The notes: generated from the letters alone by a model not told the origin. DNA of 64,000 bases from Rhizobium lentis (GCF_017352135.1 NZ_CP071454.1:1707501-1771500); one strand, 5' to 3'; counted from the stretch's first letter, positions 25,923-36,297 are shown. Made by a program: numbers and translations.

Positions 25923-27532
25923 GTGAAGGCATCGGCCTTGCTGCAGGACAACAGATTGCTCGCATCCGGCAACGATGCGCCGGCCGCGCCCCGGACCATG
26001 CGAATGGTTTTGCCGCGCGGGCGCATGCCGCACGCTTCCGTAGTGTTGCTGGCAACCGTCGTCGCGACCTTCAGCCTCGTGCCGCTCGGCTTCATCGGCT
26101 GGGTCACCTATGATGTCGGCTGGGAAACGGTGAAGGCGCTGGTCTTCCGGCCGCGCGTCGGCGACCTTCTCGTCAATACGGTTCTGCTGGAATCGATTAC
26201 CATTCCGCTGTCGATCGCGCTTGCCGTGACGCTTGCCTGGCTGACCGAGCGGACCGACATTCCTTTCGCGCAGTTCTGGGCCTGGCTGGCGATCGCGCCA
26301 CTTGCGGTGCCGGCCTTCGTGCACAGCTATGCCTGGGTCAGCCTCATTCCCGGCATGCGCGGCCTTGAGAGCGGCGTCTTCGTCTCGGTGATCGCCTATT
26401 ATCCGTTTCTCTATTTGCCGGTTGCCGCCGCCTTGCGCCGCCTCGATCCGGCCATCGAGGATGCGGCAGCTTCGCTGGGCCTCAATCCCTGGCGCGTCTT
26501 CTTCCGTGCCGTTCTGCCGCAATTGAGGTTTGCCATTTGCGGCGGCTCGCTGCTGATCGCGCTGCATCTTCTTTCGGAATACGGCCTGTTCGTCATGATC
26601 CGGTTCGACACCTTCGCGACGGCAATCGTCGACCAGTTCCAATCTTCCTACAACAGCCCGGCCTCCAACATGCTCGGCGGCGTTCTCGTCGCTTGCTGTC
26701 TTTTCCTGCTCGGCCTCGAAATTCTCTTGCGCGGCAATGAACGCTATGCCCGCGTCGGCTCCGGCTCGCCGCGTCCGGCCGATCGCCGGCGCCTCGGCTG
26801 GTTCGTGCTGCCGGCGATCTTGCTGCCTGCCGTCCTGGCGGTGCTGACGCTCGGCGTGCCGTTGATGACGCTCGGCCGCTGGCTCTATCTCGGCGGCAGC
26901 GAGATCTGGCGCATCGAGGTCGGCAGCGCCTTCGTGCAGACGATCGTTCTTGCCGTTGCCGGTGGCGTGCTGGCGACGATTGCCGCAGCACCCATGGCCT
27001 GGCTCTCCGTGCGCGCGCCCGGGCGCTTCCAGCGCGTGCTCGAAGCCTGCCATTATTATGTCGGCTCGTTGCCGGGCGTCGTCGTGGCGCTGGCGCTGGT
27101 GACGATCACCGTACGCCTGGTGCTGCCGCTCTATCAGACCTTCGCAACGCTGCTCGTCGCCTATGTCATGCTTTTCCTGCCGCGCGCCATGGTCGGGTTG
27201 CGCGCCAGCATTGCCCAGGCACCGGTGGAGCTGGAGCGAGCCGCGATGGGCCTTGGCCGAACCCCCGGTCAGGCCGTACGGCAGATCACCATGCGGCTTG
27301 CCGCACCGGGAGCAGCCGCCAGCGTTGCCTTGACTGCACTTGGTATCACCAACGAACTGACGGCGACGCTGATGCTCTCGCCCAACGGCATCGATACGCT
27401 GGCGACGAAATTCTGGTCGCTGACGAGCGAGATCGATTATGTCTCGGCCGCCCCCTACGCCTTCATGATGGTCGTGCTGTCGCTGCCGCTCACTCTGACG
27501 CTTTATGCCCAATCGAAACGGACCGCCGGCCA

Positions 27533-27536
<4 letters not shown>
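25923..27536 (+). CDS. fbpB: Ferric iron ABC transporter, double permease
   Basis: A 537-residue inner-membrane protein with two fused permease halves of about six helices each, as in FbpB/ThiP-type transporters. EAA-like loops are seen as [20 protein letters not shown] (about 181-200) in the first half and [18 protein letters not shown] in the second. The start is a GTG at 25923 with a weak ribosome site; ATG 25998 is a shorter option. It overlaps fbpC by 4 bases (ATGA). Confidence 0.88.
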
Positions 27537-28570
<1,034 letters not shown>

Positions 28571-28574
28571 GCAA

Positions 28575-28619
28575 TAGAGCCTGCGCGTCCTGTCGGACAC
28601 GCGGGCTCTATGCTTTTTT
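28575..28619 (+). terminator. Terminator of fbpABC
   Basis: TAGAGCC (28575-28581) pairs with GGCTCTA (28604-28610), with an inner GCGCGTCC/GGACACGC stem of near-complete pairing, then CTTTTTTG. Confidence 0.85.
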
Positions 28620-28623
28620 GTTT

Positions 28624-28665
28624 GCGCATGATCCTTTCCGGAAATCGATTTCCGGGGTCATGCGC
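28624..28665. repeat. RIME-type palindrome (GCGCATGATC form)
   Basis: GCGCATGATCC and GGGTCATGCGC form the outer arms, with an inner TCCGGAAATCGATTTCCGG palindrome. This is the form often seen between rhizobial genes. Its last base is the first base of the stop-codon complement of the glucoamylase gene, and it lies between convergent genes. Confidence 0.75.
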
Positions 28666-29999
28666 TAGCCGACCCTGCGCACCAGTTCCTGCGGCTCGGC
28701 GCCCTCGAGCCAGCCGCCGGTGAAGCCGGCGCGCTCGAGCCCGAGGCGGATGACCGGCGACTGCCGCATCAGCTTCCAGATGAAGTCGGAACGCTCGTTT
28801 TCGATGGTCATGACGACAAGACCCTGGTCGATGCCGACGGTGCGGTCGTCGACCCAGCCCTCCGGCCGTTTGGTCTTGACCGTCGGATTGAAGCCGCCGG
28901 GAAAGCCGCCTTCCAGGAGCAGGTTCGGATAGGTGGTCAGAAGCGCCTTGGTGCCGTCGAGAGCGGCCTGCTTGTCGTAGGGCAGGCAGGCGAGGGCCGC
29001 CCAGGGTGCGATCGTGCCGTCATCCGGTCCGAGCGGCGCGCCGCGTGCGGCATAGCCGAGAACCTTCGGCTGGCGGCCGCCGCGCATGCGCCGTGTCGGC
29101 GGCGGGCCGTCACAGGCGGAAAAACCCCAGATATTCCTGTTGTAGCCGACGAACTGGCCGGGATTGCGCTCCGCATAGTCACGCTGGACGTTGATGACCA
29201 CCTGCGTGTTGCGGAAATAATCCCAATTCCGTTCCGCCATCGGCCTGTCCTGAATCCCGCGGAAATCAATCCAGGCATGCGAGAACAGATGGATGAACAG
29301 CGGACCGGCATAGAGATAGGGCTGTTCGTCGTGCGTCATCCAGGAATAGCTTGACGTGAAGGCGTCGTAGCTCGACTGCGGGATGGGATGTGTCGGCGAG
29401 GCGAGCGCCAGGGCATACAGGATGATCGCTTCGTCGAAGCCGTGATAACGCCAGCGCAGGAAGCCCGATGAGGGCTTCCAACCCATGGAAATGGTGTCGC
29501 CCTTGTTCAGTGCCCAGCGCCAGTCGACACGCTCGTAGATGAAGGTCGCGAGTTCACGGATTTCAGTCTCGGTTTCGTCGTCTTCGCGATCGAAATATTG
29601 CGCCGCCGTCAGCACGCCGGCGATCAGCAGCGCCGTGTCGATGGTCGAAAGCTCGCTGTTCCAGGCGCGGTTGCCGGTATCCATGTGCAGGAAATGATAG
29701 AAGAAGCCGCGGTGGCCGGTCGCGTGGCGCTCTTCGCCCTGGCGCGCCTCGGCGAAGAACCGCAGCGTATTGACCGTGCGCTCGGCGGCTTCCTTGCGGG
29801 CGATCCAGCAGCGCTCGACAGCGACGGGGTAGGAGGAAAGGGCAAAACCGACAGCCGCGATGCTCGCCGGTACGCCGCCGATCGAGGTATCGGCCACCAG
29901 GCCATTTTCGGGATTGGAATATTTCAGGAAGTACTTGAATGCCGAATGCTGCAACCTGTCGACGAGGGCTGCATCAATGTCTTCAATCCGTTGCAGCAT
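28665..29999 (-). CDS. Glucoamylase-family protein (PF10091/GH144-like)
   Basis: A 444-residue (alpha/alpha)6-barrel protein of the bacterial glycoamylase family. Recognisable stretches are GFFYHFLHMDTG, NSELSTIDTALLIAGVL (about 120-136), WGFSACDGP and DDGTIAPWAAL. The same family includes beta-1,2-glucanases (GH144) and the extra domain of cyclic beta-1,2-glucan synthase NdvB; rhizobia make cyclic beta-1,2-glucan, so that is a plausible substrate. No signal peptide is obvious. It is monocistronic, with 253 bases upstream. The name glucoamylase should not be read as starch activity. Confidence 0.78.
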   Translation of the reverse strand: MLQRIEDIDAALVDRLQHSAFKYFLKYSNPENGLVADTSIGGVPASIAAVGFALSSYPVAVERCWIARKEAAERTVNTLRFFAEARQGEERHATGHRGFFYHFLHMDTGNRAWNSELSTIDTALLIAGVLTAAQYFDREDDETETEIRELATFIYERVDWRWALNKGDTISMGWKPSSGFLRWRYHGFDEAIILYALALASPTHPIPQSSYDAFTSSYSWMTHDEQPYLYAGPLFIHLFSHAWIDFRGIQDRPMAERNWDYFRNTQVVINVQRDYAERNPGQFVGYNRNIWGFSACDGPPPTRRMRGGRQPKVLGYAARGAPLGPDDGTIAPWAALACLPYDKQAALDGTKALLTTYPNLLLEGGFPGGFNPTVKTKRPEGWVDDRTVGIDQGLVVMTIENERSDFIWKLMRQSPVIRLGLERAGFTGGWLEGAEPQELVRRVG

Positions 30000-30252
30000 A
30001 GGCTCCTACCCAACTGTTGCATCGCCCCATGCTTGAACATGGTGGCCGTCCCCGGGCAAATCAAACCTTTTTGATTCGTAGGGATAAGAGAACACAAATG
30101 GGCGGATCTGGTCGTTAATAATTATTGGTGAAATAATATCTAGCAGAAGTCATATAAGCGGTGCAGCAAAAAGCCGGGCCCGCTCCATGCCGGCACAGCT
30201 TATCTCAGGCAATACTTGTTCTCTCCGGCGCTCTCGATGCGGCCCGGTGACA

Positions 30253-32037
30253 CTACCGTCCGACCGCATAAGCCTGCATCAGGCGTGGGGTCGCCGCGGC
30301 GCGCATCAGTCCGTCGGCATCGCGCCGCGCCGCGGTCAGCCGGCCAATCGTCCATTCATCGGCCACCGTTAGCTTGTGGCCCTTGCGGGAGAGCGCGGCG
30401 AGCACATCGGCGCCGAAATTTGCTTCCACCATCAGGCTGCCGGGCTCGCGCGTGCGCGGATAGAAGGAGCTCGGGAAATGCGAAGTGTGGAAAAGCGGCT
30501 GGTCGATCGCCGCCTGCAGGTTCAGCCTGTGGTGCACATGCCGCAGGAAGAAGGAGAGCTGCCATTGCTCCTGCTGGTCGCCGCCCGGTGTGCCGAAGGC
30601 AAGCGTCGGGCGGCCCTCATGGAGGCCGAGTGAAGGCGTCAGCGTCGTGCGCGGCCGTTTTCCGGGCGCAAGCGAGGTCGGCAGGCCGGATTTCAGCCAG
30701 AACATTTGCGCACGGGAATTGAGGCAGAAGCCGAGGCCGGGTACGGTTGGCGAAGACTGCAGCCAGCCGCCGGACGGCGTGACGGAGACCATGTTGCCGT
30801 CACGGTCGATCACGTCGATATGCACGGTGTCGCCACGCTTTTCGGAAAGATGCGCCATGGTCGGCTCGTAGACGGCGCCGGTCTTGGATTCGGCGCCGAG
30901 CATCTTCATCGTCAGATCAAGCTGCGCTTCGAAACCGGGAACGATGCCGGGACGGAGATCGAAGGAGGCGTCGGCGCCGATCAGCTTGCGGCGCCCGTCG
31001 GCATATGGCTCCGACAGAAGATGCGCGACGGGAATCTCCGAAAAATCCGGGTCGCCGTAATAGGCTTCGCGGTCGGCGAAGGCGAGCTTCATCGCCTCGG
31101 TGACCGTATGGACGAAGTCGGCGCCGGCCGGATCCATCGCGGCGAGATCGAAGCCCTTCAGGATCGACAGCGCCTGCAGGAAGACAGGCCCCTGGCCCCA
31201 GGGACCTGTCTTGGCGATCGTCCAGCCGTGATAATCATAGGTCAGCGGCGCCTCGACCGTCGCCGACCAGTTCGCCATATCGTCTGCCGTCAGCACGCCC
31301 TTGTGGCGATAACCGCTCGCATCCATCACCTCGGCGGTGTTGAGATACGCATCGATCTTCTCGGCGATGAAGCCGCGATAAAAGGCGTCGCGCGCCGCCT
31401 CCACCTGCGCCTCCCGACCGCTTTTCGCCTCGGCCTCGGCAATGACGCGCTTCCAGGTCGCAGCAAGCACCGGATTGCGGAAGTTCGCATGCGCCTCGGG
31501 CACGCGGCCACCAGGCATCCAGGTTTGGTGGGAGGTCGGCCATTCCTTCTCGAAGAAAGTCGCCAGCCCCTTGATGGTGGCCGAGACGCGCGGCAGCAGG
31601 GGATGGCCGTGCTCGGCATAATAGATCGCCGGTTCCAGCACGTCGCGCACGCTCATCGTGCCGTAATCGCGCAGCATCAGCATCCAGCCGTCGAAGGCGC
31701 CGGGAATGACCGTCGCGAGCAGGCCATCGCCGGGGATCAGCGTCAGGCCTTCCGCGCTATAGTGCTCGATCGTCGCGCCGGCCGGTGCGGGGCCTTGCGC
31801 ACAGATGACTTCGACCTTGTCCTTTTTCCTCGAATAAATCACCGCCGGCAGATCGCCGCCCGGCCCGCACAGATGCGGCTCGACGACCTGCAGCACGAAA
31901 CCCGTCGCGATTGCGGCGTCGAAGGCATTGCCGCCTTTTTCGAGAATGCTCATGCCGACGGCGGAGCCGATCCAGTGCGTCGAGGTGACGACGCCGAAGG
32001 TGCCGAGGATTTCGGGACGGGTCGTGAATGCGGTCAT
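30253..32037 (-). CDS. Gamma-glutamyltransferase family protein
   Basis: A 594-residue Ntn-hydrolase of the GGT family. Thr404 in the segment GDTVHIDVIDRDGN lies where the proenzyme is cleaved and serves as nucleophile. An N-terminal segment GGNAFDAAIATGFVLQVVEP and GPGGDLPAVIYS are typical of the family. No clear signal peptide is seen, unlike periplasmic E. coli Ggt, so it may be cytosolic and act on another gamma-glutamyl or amide substrate. It is the last gene of a NIPSNAP-M81-GGT run on the minus strand, 38 bases after the M81 gene. The 253 bases downstream (30000-30252) hold no gene. Confidence 0.85.
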   Translation of the reverse strand: MTAFTTRPEILGTFGVVTSTHWIGSAVGMSILEKGGNAFDAAIATGFVLQVVEPHLCGPGGDLPAVIYSRKKDKVEVICAQGPAPAGATIEHYSAEGLTLIPGDGLLATVIPGAFDGWMLMLRDYGTMSVRDVLEPAIYYAEHGHPLLPRVSATIKGLATFFEKEWPTSHQTWMPGGRVPEAHANFRNPVLAATWKRVIAEAEAKSGREAQVEAARDAFYRGFIAEKIDAYLNTAEVMDASGYRHKGVLTADDMANWSATVEAPLTYDYHGWTIAKTGPWGQGPVFLQALSILKGFDLAAMDPAGADFVHTVTEAMKLAFADREAYYGDPDFSEIPVAHLLSEPYADGRRKLIGADASFDLRPGIVPGFEAQLDLTMKMLGAESKTGAVYEPTMAHLSEKRGDTVHIDVIDRDGNMVSVTPSGGWLQSSPTVPGLGFCLNSRAQMFWLKSGLPTSLAPGKRPRTTLTPSLGLHEGRPTLAFGTPGGDQQEQWQLSFFLRHVHHRLNLQAAIDQPLFHTSHFPSSFYPRTREPGSLMVEANFGADVLAALSRKGHKLTVADEWTIGRLTAARRDADGLMRAAATPRLMQAYAVGR

Positions 32038-32075
32038 GTCAGCTGTCCTTTCTGCGGACCATGCCTGGGATCGGG

Positions 32076-33512
32076 CTAGCGCGCGCGTGCGGAACGGAAG
32101 ACTTTGGGCTCGAAGGCAAAATCCTTGTCGAAGGGATAGGTCGGGTGCTGTTTGCGCAGCCGCGGCAGGCGCTCGACGAACTGGTCGACAACGCCGGGCG
32201 AGAGCGCCATCAGATTCGGGTTGGCGATGGGCGCCAAGTCCGGCGAGAGATAGCCCGATTTGACGACAATGATCTTCGCCCGTTCCGGATGAAGGTCAAG
32301 CCGGGTGAAATCGACGATGTTGTGATAGGGCCGGCGCTTCGCCGAGAGCACAAGATCGATGCCGCCGATCGAAACGACCGCCTGGCGATCGGAAAGATCG
32401 GCGGTCTGATGCAGGAATTTTACGGTGACGTATGCCGTAACTGGCTTGCTGCCCTTGGCATCGAGCGAAGCGCCGACGCTGAGGGTCAGCTCCGCGCCGA
32501 CGCCTGCGGCATAACAGGCTTCGGTCGCCGCCTTGTCGGCGATGCCGGCGAAGACGACGCCTTGCGCACCCCTGGCGATCAGTTCGGCCAGCACCTCGGC
32601 CCGGTCCCCGACGCCGCCGCCAGTCGGGTTGTCGCCGGATTCGGCGAGCACCACGGGTGCGGTCGGGCTTGCCATCGCTCTGGCGACGCATTCCTCGATC
32701 GAGCCGGTCTCGCAGCCGAAGACGAAATCCGCGCGCGCGTCCCAATAAGCCATGGCAAGACGCCTTGCCTCGCGCTCCAGCACGACCCGGTCGGTGCCCG
32801 TCATGATGGCGGCGGCAGTGGCGCGCGGTTCATCGGCCCAGACATAGCCGACCATCAGCGATGCATCCCAGACGCCGTCCATCGCGTCGATCTCGGGCAA
32901 TCTGGCATAGAGGCTCTTCGCCGGCTCATCGACCGTGCTGGTGCGCTCGCCGGGCAGGACGACCGGGATCGGCGCCCAGAGAACGAACGGCCTCACGCCG
33001 GTTTTCAAGCTCTTGACCAGCATCGAGACCGAGCGACGCATCGTCGCCTCGACATCGATATGCGGGGCGGTGCGATAGGTGGAGTAGATGTCGAGCGCAT
33101 CGATGATGCGCTGGGTGACGTTGCCGTGCAGGTCGTAGCTTGCCGAGACGGTGCATGCCTCGCCGACCAGCGCACGCGCCGCACTGATCCAGTCGCCTTC
33201 GGCATCCTCCATGCCTTCGACATACATGGCGCCGTGCATGGCGAGATAGAGACCATCGAGCGGCAGCAGCGGCTTCAGCCGCTCGAGGAATTCGCCCTTG
33301 AAGGCGTCATAAGTCGCACGCGATACCGGACCGCCGGCAATGGCGCGGGCATGGATCGTTGGCAGGAACTCGGCGTCATAATCCTTCAGAAAGGCGAAAT
33401 AGGGCGATTCCAGCAGCCCCTCCCCGCGCAGCACCCGAAAATCTTTCTCCTCGTTCAGAACGGGATTGTATGTGCTGCATTCGATATGAATGCCACCGAC
33501 GGCGATGCGCAT
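32076..33512 (-). CDS. M81-family metallopeptidase (MlrC-like)
   Basis: A 478-residue member of the M81 family, named after microcystinase C. The N-terminus MRIAVGGIHIECSTYNPV starts the first domain; AMHGAMYVEGMEDAEGDW and SASYDLHGNVT carry conserved acidic and histidine residues expected to bind metal, and ESGDNPTGGG lies in the second domain. ATG 33512 is used because the longer frame adds 25 residues without homology. Rhizobial M81 genes probably degrade small linear peptides; the natural substrate is unknown. A CAGGAT-N6-ATCCTG repeat lies 34 bases upstream. Confidence 0.87.
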   Translation of the reverse strand: MRIAVGGIHIECSTYNPVLNEEKDFRVLRGEGLLESPYFAFLKDYDAEFLPTIHARAIAGGPVSRATYDAFKGEFLERLKPLLPLDGLYLAMHGAMYVEGMEDAEGDWISAARALVGEACTVSASYDLHGNVTQRIIDALDIYSTYRTAPHIDVEATMRRSVSMLVKSLKTGVRPFVLWAPIPVVLPGERTSTVDEPAKSLYARLPEIDAMDGVWDASLMVGYVWADEPRATAAAIMTGTDRVVLEREARRLAMAYWDARADFVFGCETGSIEECVARAMASPTAPVVLAESGDNPTGGGVGDRAEVLAELIARGAQGVVFAGIADKAATEACYAAGVGAELTLSVGASLDAKGSKPVTAYVTVKFLHQTADLSDRQAVVSIGGIDLVLSAKRRPYHNIVDFTRLDLHPERAKIIVVKSGYLSPDLAPIANPNLMALSPGVVDQFVERLPRLRKQHPTYPFDKDFAFEPKVFRSARAR

Positions 33513-33545
33513 GGGGAAACCTCGGTTATATTGGGAGCAATCGGG

Positions 33546-33563
33546 CAGGATGAGTTGATCCTG
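33546..33563. promoter_or_regulatory. Inverted repeat upstream of the M81 gene
   Basis: CAGGAT-GAGTTG-ATCCTG. Its ends (CAGG...CCTG) and core (GATGA-TTGA) resemble the tandem sites at 34442-34487, with a centre two bases longer. It could be a weaker site for the same TetR regulator. Confidence 0.35.
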
Positions 33564-33710
33564 ATGATAGTTCGCAAAACGAGCCAATCAACCGCATCAA
33601 TGACAAAATTGACAGCGGTCGATCCCGAGATCGACAATCGGGAACCCGTGATGCAAGACATTTTCCGAGGAGCCGCCTTTGGAAGCGGATTGCGTCGAGC
33701 GGAAGGTCGC

Positions 33711-34433
33711 TCACCAGGCGCAAAGCGACCGCGCCGTCGGCGTCAAGCGTACGATCTCGATCCTGCGCCAGCACCGGCTGTCCATCCAGGGATAAATCTC
33801 GGCCGTCCAGACCGGAGTCTGCCGGTGCTGGTAGGCGACCGCGCCGTCTTGATCCTCGTGAGCTTCAAGCCAGACGAACACCGTTTCTCCCTCGCGAACC
33901 GGCAGCCGAGGAAAACCGTTCCTGTTTCGCTCGGTCATAAACACCGCCTCGATCCGCGCACCGGCCGCCAACATGGCCGGCATCGCGCTGTCGCGGAAAA
34001 ATTCCGAGAAATCTTCCTCCGTTCCGGGTGCGAGCGAGCAGATATTCACGACGATCAACCCCTGTGCTCGCGTGCGCCCGGCCTCTTTATCCCTCGGCAG
34101 ATTATGCGCGAAGGGAATAACGCCGGCCGCCGGCTTCAGCAGCAAGACATTGTCCGAATTGAGCATCGTCGCGTTCGCAGCCGGTCCATGCTCCTTCCAA
34201 ACCGGGCCGGAATAAAAGGAAGCGAGCGCATCCGTTCTGGCGTCCATGTTCTTGAAGGAGCGAATCCAGACAAAGCAATCGGGATCGTCGAGATCGCGAA
34301 ACTCCCCTTCGACTCGCATGCCCAGCGCCTCCTGAGGCTCAACGAAGGCGCGGTCAAATAACCGGATCAATGTCTCTCTGCGCCCGGGAAGAAGCCGGTA
34401 GCGGCGAAGTTCGAATACGATATGAGGGTCCAT
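33711..34433 (-). CDS. NIPSNAP-family protein
   Basis: A 240-residue protein with two ferredoxin-like NIPSNAP repeats. The first begins IVFELRRYRLLPGRRETLI (about residues 5-23), with the usual FVWIRSF strand; the second includes LIVVNICSLAPGTEEDF. Function of the family in bacteria is not settled. It is divergent from a TetR gene across a double operator and precedes the M81 and GGT genes on the same strand, so it is probably the first gene of a TetR-controlled unit. Confidence 0.82.
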   Translation of the reverse strand: MDPHIVFELRRYRLLPGRRETLIRLFDRAFVEPQEALGMRVEGEFRDLDDPDCFVWIRSFKNMDARTDALASFYSGPVWKEHGPAANATMLNSDNVLLLKPAAGVIPFAHNLPRDKEAGRTRAQGLIVVNICSLAPGTEEDFSEFFRDSAMPAMLAAGARIEAVFMTERNRNGFPRLPVREGETVFVWLEAHEDQDGAVAYQHRQTPVWTAEIYPWMDSRCWRRIEIVRLTPTARSLCAW

Positions 34434-34441
34434 GGTTTTCC

Positions 34442-34487
34442 AAACAGGTCAATCATCCTGTTTTATAACAGGATGATTGACCTGTTT
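34442..34487. promoter_or_regulatory. Double TetR-type operator (perfect 21-base inverted repeat)
   Basis: Arms at 34442-34462 and 34467-34487 are perfect reverse complements with a TTAT centre. Each arm contains its own smaller palindrome of the form ACAGG-N8-CCTGT (34444-34461 and 34468-34485), so the site looks like two adjacent operators. It fills the gap between the divergent NIPSNAP and TetR genes. Confidence 0.85.
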
Positions 34488-34528
34488 TGTCAAGCCGGTA
34501 GAATGGGCACCGATACACGTGAGACACA

Positions 34529-35143
34529 ATGATCGACCACAAGAGGATCAACGACCCCGAAGGCGTGCGTCGCAGGATCATCGACGCCGCCTACGACGCC
34601 TTTATCACGCAAGGTTACCTCGCCACCGGCATGCTGGAGCTGCGCGAGCGGGCTTCCGTGTCCGGCGGCGCAATGGCGCACCATTTCCCTGCAAAGCGCG
34701 ACCTCGGGCTTGCAGTCATCCGCGATCGCGTCGCCGACGCCGTTCGGCAGACATGGATCGAACCGCTTCACAGATGTGTGGATGCGCCGACCGCCATAGA
34801 CCTGATCTTCGAAACCATCATCGGTGAACTGGCGCAGAAGGACAGCGTCTCCGGCTGCCCGCTCAATAATATGGCGATGGAAGTTTCCCAGCACGACGCG
34901 GAGATGCGCGCGCTTGTCAGCGCCGTGTTCAGAGCCTGGCATGAGGCGCTGTCCGCCAAGTTTGAGGCAGATGTGAAAGGAAAACGCGCCGCCGGTTTCA
35001 ATCCGCAGAGAACCGCAACGCTTCTCATTGCCGCATATTCCGGTGCCATGGCGATGGCAAAGGCACGCCAGGATGCCGGCCCGCTCAACGACTGTCGCGC
35101 CGAACTGGCCGAGTTGCTCGCGGAGAAATACCGCCGGCTTTGA
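34529..35143 (+). CDS. TetR-family transcriptional regulator
   Basis: A 204-residue regulator. The N-terminal helix-turn-helix is seen in RRRIIDAAYDAFITQGYLATG and RERASVSGGAMAHHFPAKRDLGLAVI (parts; about residues 12-60), the rest is the helical ligand domain, with GCPLNNMAMEVS as in the TetR_C LmrA/YxaF-like group. Divergent from the NIPSNAP gene and beside a very regular double operator, it most likely represses both directions. The ligand is unknown. Confidence 0.9.
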   Translation: MIDHKRINDPEGVRRRIIDAAYDAFITQGYLATGMLELRERASVSGGAMAHHFPAKRDLGLAVIRDRVADAVRQTWIEPLHRCVDAPTAIDLIFETIIGELAQKDSVSGCPLNNMAMEVSQHDAEMRALVSAVFRAWHEALSAKFEADVKGKRAAGFNPQRTATLLIAAYSGAMAMAKARQDAGPLNDCRAELAELLAEKYRRL

Positions 35144-35209
35144 CCGCCGCGCGTCGAATTCGCCTGAAAAAATCGGGCCCCGCCTAACCCGGTATGGGCA
35201 GGGAAAATA

Positions 35210-35299
35210 TGGCGGAGAGGGTGGGATTTGAACCCACGATACCCTTGCAGGTATGCCGCATTTCGAGTGCGGTGCATTCGACCACTCTGCCACCTCTCC
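35210..35299 (-). tRNA. tRNA-Ser (anticodon CGA)
   Basis: A 90-nt cloverleaf on the minus strand, including an encoded CCA. The acceptor stem GGAGAGG (35299-35293) pairs with CCTCTCC; the anticodon stem-loop is CCGCA-CTCGAAA-TGCGG, giving anticodon CGA for UCG codons; there is a long variable arm as in class II tRNAs, and the T-arm is GTGGG-TTCAAAT-CCCAC. Discriminator base is G. Confidence 0.95.
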
Positions 35300-35395
35300 G
35301 CGGTCTTGGTCGGCGCTTGTTCGGCGCGGGCGTTCTCATAACGAGCCTATGACGGGTTGGCAAGCCGAAAAGTCGATACATTCCATCCTTTTGCC

Positions 35396-35424
35396 TTGAC
35401 ACCTTTCTGTCACTCGCGTATCCC
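35396..35424 (+). promoter_or_regulatory. Promoter of rplU-rpmA
   Basis: TTGACA at 35396-35401 and TATCCC at 35419-35424 with a 17-base spacer, a near-consensus sigma-70 type promoter. It leaves a leader of about 170 bases before rplU, which has GC-rich inverted stretches but no leader family that I recognise. Confidence 0.7.
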
Positions 35425-35604
35425 GCTTGCGCAATAGGAGTGGAGTAGTCCGCCCCTTGCCCGCCTCGCGCTCGCGCGGGGTTTCACCGGCAGACCAGAG
35501 TTCCGGGCTAGTTCCCTGAAATCCCTGCTTAACTTCGACTGATAAAAAGACGGCCACCTGCTCGAATGGCGGGGAGCGCCGGAACGAACATGAAAGGATA
35601 AAAA

Positions 35605-35922
35605 ATGTTCGCAGTCATCAAGACCGGCGGTAAGCAGTACCGTGTGGCAGCCAACGACGTGCTGACCATCGAGAAGCTTGAAGCATCCGCTGGCGACTCC
35701 ATTGAATTCACCGAAGTCCTCGTGATCGGCGAAGGCGCCGACGCAGCGATCGGTGCGCCCTTCGTAGCCGGCGCCTCCGTCAAGGCGGAAGTCGTCGACC
35801 AGACCCGCGGCAAGAAGGTCATCGCCTTCAAGAAGCGCCGTCGTCAGAATTCGAAGCGTTCGCGCGGCCATCGCCAGCATCACACGGTCGTCCGTATCAC
35901 GGACATCGTGGCTGCCAAGTAA
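35605..35922 (+). CDS. rplU: 50S ribosomal protein L21
   Basis: A 105-residue L21 with the family start [14 protein letters not shown] and the C-terminal basic segment [16 protein letters not shown] with HHTVVRI. L21 binds 23S rRNA near L20 in the large subunit. It is followed by rpmA after 34 bases, the standard pair; an AAGGA site precedes the ATG. Confidence 0.97.
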   Translation: MFAVIKTGGKQYRVAANDVLTIEKLEASAGDSIEFTEVLVIGEGADAAIGAPFVAGASVKAEVVDQTRGKKVIAFKKRRRQNSKRSRGHRQHHTVVRITDIVAAK

Positions 35923-35956
35923 GATCAACGGGTTTCAGGTTTAAAGGAGAACTCCA

Positions 35957-36226
35957 ATGGCACACAAAAAAGCTGGCGGTTCCTCGCGCAACGGTCGCGA
36001 TTCCGAATCCAAGCGCCTTGGCGTGAAGAAGTTCGGCGGCGAAGCCGTCATCGCAGGCAACATCATCGTGCGTCAGCGCGGTACGCAGTGGCATCCCGGT
36101 TCCAACGTCGGCCTCGGCAAGGATCACACGATCTTTGCACTTACCGCCGGCAATGTGGACTACCGTACGAAGGCCAACGGTCGCGTCTACGTGTCTGTCA
36201 TGCCGAAAGCGGAAGCAGCGGAATAA
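35957..36226 (+). CDS. rpmA: 50S ribosomal protein L27
   Basis: An 89-residue L27 starting [19 protein letters not shown], the flexible N-terminal tail that reaches the peptidyl-transferase centre; no Firmicutes-style cleavable extension is present. AAGGAG lies before the ATG. A strong terminator lies 72 bases after the stop. Confidence 0.97.
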   Translation: MAHKKAGGSSRNGRDSESKRLGVKKFGGEAVIAGNIIVRQRGTQWHPGSNVGLGKDHTIFALTAGNVDYRTKANGRVYVSVMPKAEAAE

Positions 36227-36297
36227 GCCGGTAGCGCTCAAAAACAGCCGGCGTCTCATCGACCCGGCTGGCCGTACCAGGTTCAGTCCAGAAAACA

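Noticed and set aside
32028..34361. A 777-codon open frame on the plus strand
   Set aside because: It is antisense to the GGT, M81 and NIPSNAP genes, which have clear family motifs. Its translation shows no motif and has the Arg/His/Asp-rich look of a high-GC shadow frame.
35143..35604. Integration site at tRNA-Ser
   Set aside because: tRNA genes are common attachment sites, but no integrase or duplicated tRNA end was seen nearby.
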